Assembly: GCA_947494965.1 (NCBI GenBank)
Contig: CANLWV010000001.1
Location: 358,842 to 422,841 of the forward strand
Length of the DNA: 64,000 nt
Reading direction: 5' to 3'
Source: an uncultured Salinicoccus sp.
Lineage (GTDB): Bacteria; Bacillota; Bacilli; Staphylococcales; Salinicoccaceae
In this document: in pieces, positions 58,744 to 64,000 of the stretch
Layout of the letters: the number at the start of each line of letters is the position of its first letter
Position numbering within the stretch: position 1 is the stretch's first letter
Position numbers and translations under genes: made by a program
Notes under the pieces: model-generated
Database searches by the model: none
The model's input: only the letters and a program-made list of their open reading frames with translations
Told to the model about the DNA's origin: nothing

Positions 58744-60030
58744 CTATATTTTTCCTTGTTGATAATCGGATTGCCACACTTCTTCAGGCACCATGCTTCC
58801 TCCGGTACACCACAAAACATGCGTTGCGCCCTCTTCTTCGACAGCCGTTCTGAGAGGGCCCATAAAGCTTGCTGCCGCAGATGGCTCAGCCTTGACCCCT
58901 TCAGTATCGTAGGCCATTGCTAGCAGCCGGTACAACTGCTCGTCTGCAACGGTATAGAAGGAATGGATCTGATTCTCCATGAGCTTGCCGATGAATTTCG
59001 ATGGCCTGCCCACAGCAAGCCCATCCGCTATCGTGATATTATCCAATCCGATGTCTCTTACCGACAATGCATCGTGCCGTCCCGTCATCACTCCTAAAAG
59101 CATGCTGGGGGCCGCTACAGGCTCAGCGAACACCGGATGGACATGTTGGCCATAGACTTGTTTGAGACCAAAGCTGATGCCGCCTGGCGCACTCCCGACA
59201 CCACACGGCAGATAAACATATAAAGGATGCTTTTCATCTACAGTAATGCCCGCCTCATCCAGTTGCTTCTGCAGGCGCAGTGCAGCCACTGCATAGCCCG
59301 TAAAGAGTGGTTTTGAATTTTCGTCATCTACGAAATAGCTATTCTTATCGGAAATTGCCGCCTGACGCCCCACATCCACAGCTTTGCTGTAGTCATCCTC
59401 ATGTTCGACGACTTCAGCGCCATGTTCCCTTAAAAGATCTTTCTTCCACTGTTTTGCATCACTCGACATATAGATCGTCACTTTGAAGCCAAGTGCCGCA
59501 CTGATGATGCCGATGCTCAGTCCAAGATTTCCAGTCGAACCACAGATGATTGTGTAGTCTGAAAAGAATTTCTTGAATGTCTCAGAAGAGAAGAGGCTGT
59601 AATCTCCATCCAATCCAATCAACCCTTCATTTACCGCCAATTCCTCTGCATACTTCAATACTTCATAGATGCCGCCACGTGCTTTAACAGAACCAGATAC
59701 CGTCAGAGCATTATCCGCTTTAATGAAACACGATCCCCTGATCGTCTTCTGAAACTCTTCCTCCAGGTGGGCTTTGAACCGATCAGACCGCACCAATGGT
59801 GATTCGATGATTCCATTATCCTTCACAGTCTCGTCAAATGCTTGTTGGATGAACGGTGCAAATCGTCGCAGCCGTGCATCTGCTTCCCTGATGTCTTCAA
59901 GGGTCAGATTAAAATCTTGAGGTGCTTCAACGGTTTTCCCATACAGTGGATTTTCCCAGAAGACTTCTTTTTTCCGTGATATTTCTGTTATAAGCGGCCA
60001 TTGCTCTGCTAATGTATACTTGGTCTCCAA
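58744..60030 (-). CDS. dsdA: D-serine ammonia-lyase
   Basis: The start is uncertain: a TTG at 60030 has a GGGAGAGG site seven bases before it, while the ATG at 60102 lies within the HD gene and lacks one. The resulting 428-residue PLP enzyme shows KADNALTVSGSVKARGGIYEVL (PLP-binding Lys), ICGSTGNLGLSIGI (phosphate loop) and VYLPCGVGSAPGGI. It deaminates D-serine to pyruvate. Among staphylococci, DsdA is well known in S. saprophyticus. No dsdC or dsdX is visible beside it. Confidence 0.92.
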   Translation of the reverse strand: METKYTLAEQWPLITEISRKKEVFWENPLYGKTVEAPQDFNLTLEDIREADARLRRFAPFIQQAFDETVKDNGIIESPLVRSDRFKAHLEEEFQKTIRGSCFIKADNALTVSGSVKARGGIYEVLKYAEELAVNEGLIGLDGDYSLFSSETFKKFFSDYTIICGSTGNLGLSIGIISAALGFKVTIYMSSDAKQWKKDLLREHGAEVVEHEDDYSKAVDVGRQAAISDKNSYFVDDENSKPLFTGYAVAALRLQKQLDEAGITVDEKHPLYVYLPCGVGSAPGGISFGLKQVYGQHVHPVFAEPVAAPSMLLGVMTGRHDALSVRDIGLDNITIADGLAVGRPSKFIGKLMENQIHSFYTVADEQLYRLLAMAYDTEGVKAEPSAAASFMGPLRTAVEEEGATHVLWCTGGSMVPEEVWQSDYQQGKI

Positions 60031-60083
60031 TTCATCCTCTCCCTTCTTTTGACTCTTCTCCCTGTTCAAACTATGACACGAAT

Positions 60084-60737
60084 TCAGAGCTTTCCATCCC
60101 ATTCATTATAGAATTGTTCAAGATATCTTTCCATGAATTGATGTCTTTTTTCAGCTTGCAGCTTGGCTGATCTGGTATGCATCAAACCTTTTAATTTTAG
60201 CAGTTTTTCATAGAAATGATTGATTATAGTATTATCTTCTTTACTGTACTGTTCGAAAGTCAAATTTTCTCTGGCATGCATTTTTGGATCATGGAGCTTG
60301 TGGTTTTTACTGCCTCCAAAAACCATCGTACGTGCAATGCCGATTGCGCCCAATGCATCGAGGCGGTCTGCATCCTGAACGATGGCATCTTCAATGCTCT
60401 CAACCTCTACAGGGTTGCTTCCTCCCTTGAAAGATACAGCCTGCATAGCATGGATGATTTTATCAATCGTGCCTTGCGCGACACCATGCTCCCTCAGGAA
60501 AGTTTTTATGCGTTTCAACTCTCGGCCTTCATCATCTGTCATTTTATAGTCGATCATATCATGGAACAATGCTGCAATCTGGATTGTAAAAAGGTCTCCA
60601 CCCTCTTTCGACTGCAGCATACATGCATTATTGTAGACGCGCATCACATGCCAGTAATCATGTCCCGTCACATCATCTCCATGAAATTCACCCACCATAG
60701 CCTTTGCTTCTTCAATAATCCTCTCGTTATCCATCAT
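60084..60737 (-). CDS. HD domain nucleotide phosphohydrolase, YpgQ/YedJ-like
   Basis: The ATG at 60737 (a second follows) has GGAGGC before it. The 217-residue protein has an HD domain: GHDYWHVMRVYNNA, AALFHDMIDYKM, and later AIVQDADRLDALGAIGIART, which supply the H...HD...D metal ligands. YpgQ of Bacillus is a manganese-dependent nucleoside pyrophosphohydrolase. It lies upstream of dsdA in the same orientation with a small gap. Confidence 0.88.
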   Translation of the reverse strand: MMDNERIIEEAKAMVGEFHGDDVTGHDYWHVMRVYNNACMLQSKEGGDLFTIQIAALFHDMIDYKMTDDEGRELKRIKTFLREHGVAQGTIDKIIHAMQAVSFKGGSNPVEVESIEDAIVQDADRLDALGAIGIARTMVFGGSKNHKLHDPKMHARENLTFEQYSKEDNTIINHFYEKLLKLKGLMHTRSAKLQAEKRHQFMERYLEQFYNEWDGKL

Positions 60738-60815
60738 CGAGCCTCCATATGTATACATCGTAAACCAGATGACCCAATTATAGCACTTGAGCTGCTGGTT
60801 ATAAAAAGCATTAAT

Positions 60816-60845
60816 AAAAGCCTCTATGAATTCATAGAGGCTTTT
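60816..60845. terminator. Palindromic terminator after the yceI-like gene
   Basis: AAAAGCCTCTATGAA / TTCATAGAGGCTTTT is a perfect palindrome of 30 bases with T runs in both directions. Confidence 0.92.
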
Positions 60846-60856
60846 ATAGAATAATA

Positions 60857-61387
60857 CTATTCTGTCTTTTCCGTAAACTCGAGTTCAACCATCGCTTTAA
60901 CTTCCTTACCTACCATGACGCCGCCTGTTTCCAATTTCTGGTTCCAGCTCAGACCGAACTCTTCACGGTTGATGACGAACTCACTTTGGATACCGTGCAC
61001 TTCGTTGCCCCAAGGGTCCATCGCCTTGCCATTATACTCAAGTTCTATCGTCTTCTCTTTTGTAACACCATTCAGCGTAACATCCCCAGTAACTGAAACG
61101 GTATCACCCGATTTACTTATACTTTTGGACTGGAACGTGATCTTCGGATTCTTTTCAGCGTTGAAGAAATCTTCGGACCTTAGGTGTTCATCACGTGAAG
61201 TATTTTTAGTATTGATGCTTTCTGTTTGAATTTCAGCATATAGGCTCGCATCCTTAAAAGTTTCCAGATCTTCAGTTTCGATTTCGAAATGGAAGTTCTC
61301 GAAGCCTCCCCTTACTTTTGATACCATCATATGCTTAACTTGAAATGCAACTTCTGAATGCGTTTGGTCAGATACATAAACTGTCAT
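60857..61387 (-). CDS. YceI family lipocalin-like protein
   Basis: The ATG at 61387 has a GGAGGTAA site; a TTG six bases upstream is less suitable. The 176-residue protein has the YceI fold pattern: SEVAFQVKHMMVSKVRGGFENFHFEIE, EHLRSEDFFNAEKNPKITFQSKS, VTGDVTLNGVTKEKTIELEY and EFVINREEFGLSWNQ. YceI proteins bind polyisoprenoids. There is no signal peptide, so it is probably cytosolic. A MarR-type operator lies upstream, suggesting induction by quinones or electrophiles. Confidence 0.93.
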   Translation of the reverse strand: MTVYVSDQTHSEVAFQVKHMMVSKVRGGFENFHFEIETEDLETFKDASLYAEIQTESINTKNTSRDEHLRSEDFFNAEKNPKITFQSKSISKSGDTVSVTGDVTLNGVTKEKTIELEYNGKAMDPWGNEVHGIQSEFVINREEFGLSWNQKLETGGVMVGKEVKAMVELEFTEKTE

Positions 61388-61412
61388 TGTCAATTACCTC
61401 CATGTAGTAAAA

Positions 61413-61434
61413 ATTATCTTTAATTCGAGATAAT
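61413..61434. promoter_or_regulatory. MhqR-like operator upstream of yceI
   Basis: ATTATCT-N8-AGATAAT is an inverted repeat; on the minus strand it reads TATCTCGAATTAAAGATAA, close to the MhqR consensus TATCTCGAATTCGAGATA remembered from Bacillus. It is about 27 bases before the yceI start. A MarR-family repressor responsive to quinones is the likely ligand, by inference. Confidence 0.5.
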
Positions 61435-61878
61435 ATGAATATACTTCATACTCCATATAAATGCAACCCTAAAATATAAAGAAGGGGAAGAACCTCATAT
61501 TACAACTCCTATTAATTTCAGTGTTGCTAAGTTCTTCCCTATATTCCCCACATCAAACACTTTCAAGAATGGAATTAATGAATGGATGGATTCTGAAGTG
61601 TTAGTGTAGCCACAACTTGTTGAGTCTTGAACAGCTTCACTATCAAGAGGATATCGACCCAAATTTTATATGATGATATAAAAAGATCTCCTGTCTTACG
61701 GCACAAGCCGTTAAACAAAAGATCTTATAAATGGTGTTGTGAATGTAGGACTTCTCTAGCCCTTTACTGTTGGCTGACAACTTACTTTATCGTCTTGCCA
61801 GTACTTCTTTTACTGTTGTTGCAATGTTCTTTGGTTTATTCTTGCTAATCGTAATACCTTCTCCTTTAATTTCAACCA
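61435..61878. other. Gene-poor stretch with decayed frames and hairpins
   Basis: No intact gene is supported here. On the minus strand a frame from 61665 to 61495 (56 codons, no good start; RYPLDSEAVQDSTSCGYTNT, later FLKVFDVGNIGKNLATLKLI) reads like a protein C-terminus. A second fragment at about 61860 to 61770 begins near MVEIKGEGITISKNKPKNIA and stops at a TAA. Inverted repeats are present: GGGAAGAAC / GTTCTTCCC (61485 and 61531) and a nested hairpin AAGATC...CGGC-ACAA-GCCG...GATCTT (61683 to 61726). The whole may be a decayed mobile element or an unrecognised RNA. Confidence 0.45.
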
Positions 61879-61916
61879 TAAAAATAGCGGTCGAATGAAA
61901 TGTTTCATCCGGCCGC
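61879..61916 (-). terminator. Terminator of the tRNA operon
   Basis: On the minus strand a 14-bp stem with one mismatch (GCGGCCGGATGAAA / TTTCATTCGACCGC, wobble included) is followed by TATTTTTA. It stands about 43 bases after the 3' end of tRNA-Leu(CAA), the last gene of the leftward tRNA cluster. Confidence 0.85.
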
Positions 61917-61958
61917 TCGCAGCGCGTACTAAAATCACATTATTTGATTAATCGATTA

Positions 61959-62043
61959 TACCACCGGCCGGGATCGAACCGGCACTCCCGCAATGGGAAC
62001 TGGATTTTGAGTCCAGCGCGTCTGCCAATTCCGCCACGGTGGC
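61959..62043 (-). tRNA. tRNA-Leu (CAA)
   Basis: An 85-base class II tRNA: acceptor GCCACCG / CGGTGGT, anticodon loop CTCAAAA (CAA), long variable arm, T-loop TTCGATC. It is the last gene of the cluster. No CCA is encoded. Confidence 0.93.
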
Positions 62044-62061
62044 CCAGTATTATTTTAATGG

Positions 62062-62133
62062 AGCGGAAGATAGGATTTGAACCTATGTCTTGCTTCAGGA
62101 AGAAGCATGTTCTAAGCACTGAACTACTTCCGC
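62062..62133 (-). tRNA. Atypical tRNA-Gly (UCC), probable peptidoglycan-specific type
   Basis: A 72-base cloverleaf with the glycine acceptor GCGGAAG / CTTCCGC and discriminator T. The anticodon loop is CTTCCTG (UCC), with a T rather than a purine at position 37. The D-loop reads AGTGCTTA where the normal Gly tRNA of this operon has AGTGGTA, so the G18-G19 pair is lost. The T-stem is ATAGG / CCTAT and the T-loop TTCAAAT, weaker than in tRNA-Gly(GCC). These features match staphylococcal non-proteinogenic tRNA-Gly used by Fem ligases. It encodes CCA. Confidence 0.85.
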
Positions 62134-62147
62134 TTAGTAAATTATGG

Positions 62148-62218
<71 letters not shown>

Positions 62219-62224
62219 CTAAAG

Positions 62225-62296
62225 CTGGGCTGACAGGATTCGAACCTGTGCATGACGGTACCAAAAACCGTTGCCTTACCGCTTGGCGACAGCCCA
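62225..62296 (-). tRNA. tRNA-Gln (UUG)
   Basis: Acceptor TGGGCTG / CAGCCCA, anticodon loop TTTTGGT (UUG), T-loop TTCGAAT. CCA is not encoded. Confidence 0.93.
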
Positions 62297-62302
62297 ATAA
62301 TG

Positions 62303-62377
62303 GGGCGGCTGATGGGGATCGAACCCACGAATGCCGGAACCACAATCCGGTGTGTTAACCACTTCACCACAACCGCC
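62303..62377 (-). tRNA. tRNA-His (GUG)
   Basis: Acceptor GGCGGTT / AGCCGCC with discriminator C as expected for histidine, anticodon loop TTGTGGT (GUG). The GUG wobble G is a substrate for queuosine, linking it to queG in this window. Confidence 0.93.
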
Positions 62378-62381
62378 ATGG

Positions 62382-62452
62382 CAGGGGTAGTAGGAATTGA
62401 ACCCACATCTAAGGTTTTGGAGACCTTCATTCTACCATTGAACTATACCCCT
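62382..62452 (-). tRNA. tRNA-Trp (CCA)
   Basis: Acceptor AGGGGTA / TACCCCT, discriminator G, anticodon loop CTCCAAA (CCA), T-loop TTCAATT. The 3' CCA is encoded. Confidence 0.93.
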
Positions 62453-62459
62453 AAATATA

Positions 62460-62540
62460 TGGAGGGGGGCAGATTCGAACTGCCGAACCCGAAGGAGCGG
62501 ATTTACAGTCCGCCGCGTTTAGCCACTTCGCTACCCCTCC
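62460..62540 (-). tRNA. tRNA-Tyr (GUA)
   Basis: Class II tRNA with acceptor GGAGGGG / CCCCTCC, discriminator A, anticodon loop CTGTAAA (GUA) and a variable arm. CCA is not encoded. Confidence 0.93.
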
Positions 62541-62559
62541 ACGCTTATATATATGATGG

Positions 62560-62632
62560 TGCCGCCCAGAGGAATCGAACCCCCAACCTACTGATTACAA
62601 GTCAGTTGCTCTGCCAATTGAGCTAGAGCGGC
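62560..62632 (-). tRNA. tRNA-Thr (UGU), copy 1
   Basis: Acceptor GCCGCTC / GGGCGGC, anticodon loop CTTGTAA (UGU), T-loop TTCGATT, CCA encoded. The 70 bases visible of the tRNA-Thr at the right window edge are identical to it. Confidence 0.94.
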
Positions 62633-62651
62633 GCCACAACATAACAAATGG

Positions 62652-62724
62652 TGGTTCAGGACGGAATCGAACCGCCGACACTGTGAGCTTCAATCACATG
62701 CTCTACCGACTGAGCTACTGAACC
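62652..62724 (-). tRNA. tRNA-Phe (GAA)
   Basis: Acceptor GGTTCAG / CTGAACC, anticodon loop TTGAAGC (GAA), T-loop TTCGATT, CCA encoded. Confidence 0.93.
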
Positions 62725-62741
62725 ACTTAAATTTAAAATGG

Positions 62742-62814
62742 CGGTCCCGACGGGAATCGAACCCGCGATCTCCTGCGTGACAGGCAGGCATGTTAACCGC
62801 TACACCACGGGACC
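62742..62814 (-). tRNA. tRNA-Asp (GUC)
   Basis: Acceptor GGTCCCG / CGGGACC, discriminator G, anticodon loop CTGTCAC (GUC), T-loop TTCGATT, CCA encoded. Confidence 0.94.
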
Positions 62815-62824
62815 ACTTAAATAA

Positions 62825-62898
<74 letters not shown>

Positions 62899-62919
62899 AT
62901 AATAGAATAATAAAAATGG

Positions 62920-63009
62920 CGGAGGAAGAGGGATTCGAACCCCCGCGGGCGATGAAGCCCCTGTCGGTTTTCAAGACCGATCCCTTCAGCCAGACTTGGG
63001 TATTCCTCC
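62920..63009 (-). tRNA. tRNA-Ser (UGA)
   Basis: A 90-base class II tRNA: acceptor GGAGGAA / TTCCTCC, discriminator G, anticodon loop CTTGAAA (UGA), long variable arm, CCA encoded. Confidence 0.93.
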
Positions 63010-63036
63010 GTATGAAACTATGCAATTAAAACATGG

Positions 63037-63110
63037 TGGACCTTGCAGGACTCGAACCTGCGACCCAACGGTTATGAGCCGTTTGCTCTGACCAACTGAG
63101 CTAAAGGTCC
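63037..63110 (-). tRNA. tRNA-Ile2 (CAU, lysidine type)
   Basis: Acceptor GGACCTT / AAGGTCC, anticodon loop CTCATAA. Two elongator-type CAU tRNAs are adjacent here. This one has the body of Bacillus tRNA-Ile(CAU), whose C34 is changed to lysidine by TilS to read AUA. The order Ala-Met-Ile-Ser-fMet supports it. Automated tools may call it Met. Confidence 0.82.
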
Positions 63111-63114
63111 AATA

Positions 63115-63188
63115 TAGCGGCGGAGGGGATCGAACCCCCGACCTCACGGGTATGAACCGTACGCTCTAGCCAGCTGAGCTACACCGCC
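63115..63188 (-). tRNA. Elongator tRNA-Met (CAU)
   Basis: Acceptor GGCGGTG / CGCCGCT with a G-U first pair, anticodon loop TTCATAC, T-loop TTCGATC. The body matches Bacillus elongator tRNA-Met as I remember it. Confidence 0.85.
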
Positions 63189-63212
63189 ATAATAACATAT
63201 TAGAATAAATGG

Positions 63213-63285
63213 TGGAGACTAGCGGGATCGAACCGCTGACCTCCTGCGTGCAAAGCAGGCGCTCTCCCAGCTGAGCTAAGCCCCC
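63213..63285 (-). tRNA. tRNA-Ala (UGC)
   Basis: Acceptor GGGGGCT / AGTCTCC with several G-U pairs including the alanine identity region, anticodon loop TTTGCAC frame giving UGC, CCA encoded. Confidence 0.93.
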
Positions 63286-63301
63286 ATATAATCTGTGTAA
63301 G

Positions 63302-63383
63302 TGCGGGTGAAGGGAGTCGAACCCCCACGCCCGAAGGCGCTAGACCCTGATTCTAGTGCGTCTGCCAGTTCCGCCACACCCGC
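63302..63383 (-). tRNA. tRNA-Leu (CAG)
   Basis: Class II tRNA with acceptor GCGGGTG / CACCCGC and anticodon loop ATCAGGG (CAG). Apart from three bases of the anticodon loop it is identical to tRNA-Leu(UAG) at 63751 to 63832. CCA is not encoded. Confidence 0.93.
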
Positions 63384-63395
63384 ATTTAATAAGAG

Positions 63396-63469
63396 TCGGG
63401 AAGACAGGATTCGAACCTGCGACCCCTTGGTCCCAAACCAAGTGCTCTACCAAGCTGAGCTACTTCCCG
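63396..63469 (-). tRNA. tRNA-Pro (UGG)
   Basis: Acceptor CGGGAAG / CTTCCCG, anticodon loop TTTGGGA (UGG), T-loop TTCGAAT. CCA is not encoded. Confidence 0.93.
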
Positions 63470-63480
63470 TTTTTTTAAAG

Positions 63481-63554
63481 CGCGCCCGAGAGGATTCGAA
63501 CCCCTAGCCTCCTGATCCGTAGTCAAGCGCTCTATCCAATTGAGCTACGGGCGC
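63481..63554 (-). tRNA. tRNA-Arg (ACG)
   Basis: Acceptor GCGCCCG / CGGGCGC, discriminator G, anticodon loop CTACGGA (ACG, needing A-to-I editing by TadA), T-loop TTCGAAT. Confidence 0.93.
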
Positions 63555-63572
63555 ATATGATATTTATACTGG

Positions 63573-63658
63573 TGCCGAGGACCGGAATCGAACCGGTACG
63601 GTAATTACTTACCGCAGGATTTTAAGTCCTGTGCGTCTGCCAGTTCCGCCACCCCGGC
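63573..63658 (-). tRNA. tRNA-Leu (UAA)
   Basis: An 86-base class II tRNA: acceptor GCCGGGG / CCTCGGC, anticodon loop CTTAAAA (UAA), long variable arm, CCA encoded. TrmL, encoded in this window, modifies the wobble base of this type. Confidence 0.93.
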
Positions 63659-63672
63659 GAACTAAACAATGG

Positions 63673-63744
63673 AGCGGAAGACGGGATTCGAACCCGCGAC
63701 CCCCACCTTGGCAAGGTGGTGTTCTACCACTGAACTACTTCCGC
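63673..63744 (-). tRNA. tRNA-Gly (GCC)
   Basis: A canonical Gly tRNA: acceptor GCGGAAG / CTTCCGC, discriminator T, D-loop AGTGGTA with the GG pair, anticodon loop TTGCCAA (GCC), strong T-stem GCGGG / CCCGT. It is the reference against which the odd Gly(UCC) tRNA at 62062 to 62133 stands out. CCA is encoded. Confidence 0.94.
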
Positions 63745-63750
63745 TGATGA

Positions 63751-63832
63751 TGCGGGTGAAGGGAGTCGAACCCCCACGCCCGAAGGCGCTAGATCCTAAA
63801 TCTAGTGCGTCTGCCAGTTCCGCCACACCCGC
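63751..63832 (-). tRNA. tRNA-Leu (UAG)
   Basis: Class II tRNA, acceptor GCGGGTG / CACCCGC, anticodon loop TTTAGGA (UAG). Near-identical to tRNA-Leu(CAG) at 63302. CCA is not encoded. Confidence 0.93.
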
Positions 63833-63838
63833 AAGTCA

Positions 63839-63911
63839 TGAGCCATAGAGGATTCGAACCTCTGACCCTCTGATTAAAAGTCAGATGCTCTACCAACTGA
63901 GCTAATGGCTC
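63839..63911 (-). tRNA. tRNA-Lys (UUU)
   Basis: Acceptor GAGCCAT / ATGGCTC, anticodon loop CTTTTAA (UUU), T-loop TTCGAAT. CCA is not encoded. Confidence 0.94.
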
Positions 63912-63930
63912 AAGATATTTCAAAAAATGG

Positions 63931-64000
63931 TGCCGCCCAGAGGAATCGAACCCCCAACCTACTGATTACAAGTCAGTTGCTCTGCCAATTGAGCTAGAGC
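63931..64000 (-). tRNA. tRNA-Thr (UGU), copy 2, 5' end cut by window
   Basis: The visible 70 bases are identical to tRNA-Thr at 62560 to 62632; three bases of the 5' acceptor strand lie beyond the window. Given the Bacillus order, tRNA-Val and a 5S rRNA would be expected further right. Confidence 0.93.

Noticed and set aside
60216..60854. 212-codon plus-strand frame
   Set aside because: Antisense of the HD hydrolase gene, which has clear catalytic motifs and a ribosome-binding site.
61627..61848. 73-codon plus-strand frame downstream of the tRNA operon
   Set aside because: No ribosome-binding site, composition unlike neighbours, and it covers hairpins and minus-strand fragments.
63037..63110. 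Second elongator tRNA-Met
   Set aside because: The tRNA body and operon order fit the lysidine-dependent tRNA-Ile(CAU); the true elongator Met is the adjacent gene at 63115-63188.

Overview
The window looks like a chromosome segment of a Gram-positive coccus of the family Staphylococcaceae. Evidence: comK next to an IDEAL-domain gene and lplA; hemE-hemH-hemY next to a TRAP/HmoB gene; ecsAB next to hit; prsA followed by yhaMNO; and a long Bacillus/Staphylococcus-type tRNA operon. Base composition seems richer in G+C than in Staphylococcus aureus, so a Salinicoccus- or Jeotgalicoccus-like organism is my inference, not a demonstration.

Region 1 (1 to about 27170) is most of a siphovirus-type prophage. 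It ends at a tRNA-Ser gene on the right and runs off the window on the left. Reading leftward from the lysogeny end it holds: integrase, an SOS-boxed ImmA-like peptidase, a TM2 membrane protein and a CI/ImmR-like repressor (all rightward); a divergent Cro-like repressor with clear operators; small host-interaction genes and a BRO-N antirepressor; an early leftward operon with YqaJ exonuclease, RecT, SSB, replisome organiser and DnaC-type loader; many tiny genes, dUTPase and RusA; a RinA-like late activator; an independently transcribed moron; then terminase, portal, minor head, scaffold, capsid, head-tail, tail tube, tail chaperones and a tape measure protein cut by the window edge. Lysis and host-recognition genes would lie further left.

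Region 2 (27173 to about 61440) is conserved core chromosome. It has tRNA-Ser and tRNA-Asn; comK, an IDEAL protein and lipoate ligase; the late coproporphyrin haem pathway (hemE, hemH, hemY) with divergent traP/hmoB; the EcsAB transporter, Hit, a YtxH protein and the foldase PrsA; the nuclease and DNA-repair cluster yhaM-yhaN-yhaO; yheA and yheB; a dicarboxylate-type symporter; a GAF-sensor two-component system; a BdbC/thioredoxin/RluA operon; polyphosphate kinase and exopolyphosphatase; fumarase; a nitroreductase; tRNA-modification genes trmL and queG; D-serine dehydratase; an HD hydrolase; and a YceI protein behind an MhqR-like operator.

Region 3 (about 61440 to 64000) starts with a gene-poor stretch holding broken reading frames, followed by 23 leftward tRNA genes (the last cut by the edge). 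Their order resembles Bacillus tRNA operons downstream of rRNA. One, a Gly(UCC) tRNA without the D-loop GG pair, looks like the specialised tRNAs that staphylococci use to build peptidoglycan glycine bridges.

The strongest leads are that tRNA-Gly, the LexA box in front of the prophage immA-like gene, the operator set around the prophage repressors, a moron sharing a promoter motif with two lysogeny-region genes, and a predicted very short RNA antisense to the early operon.
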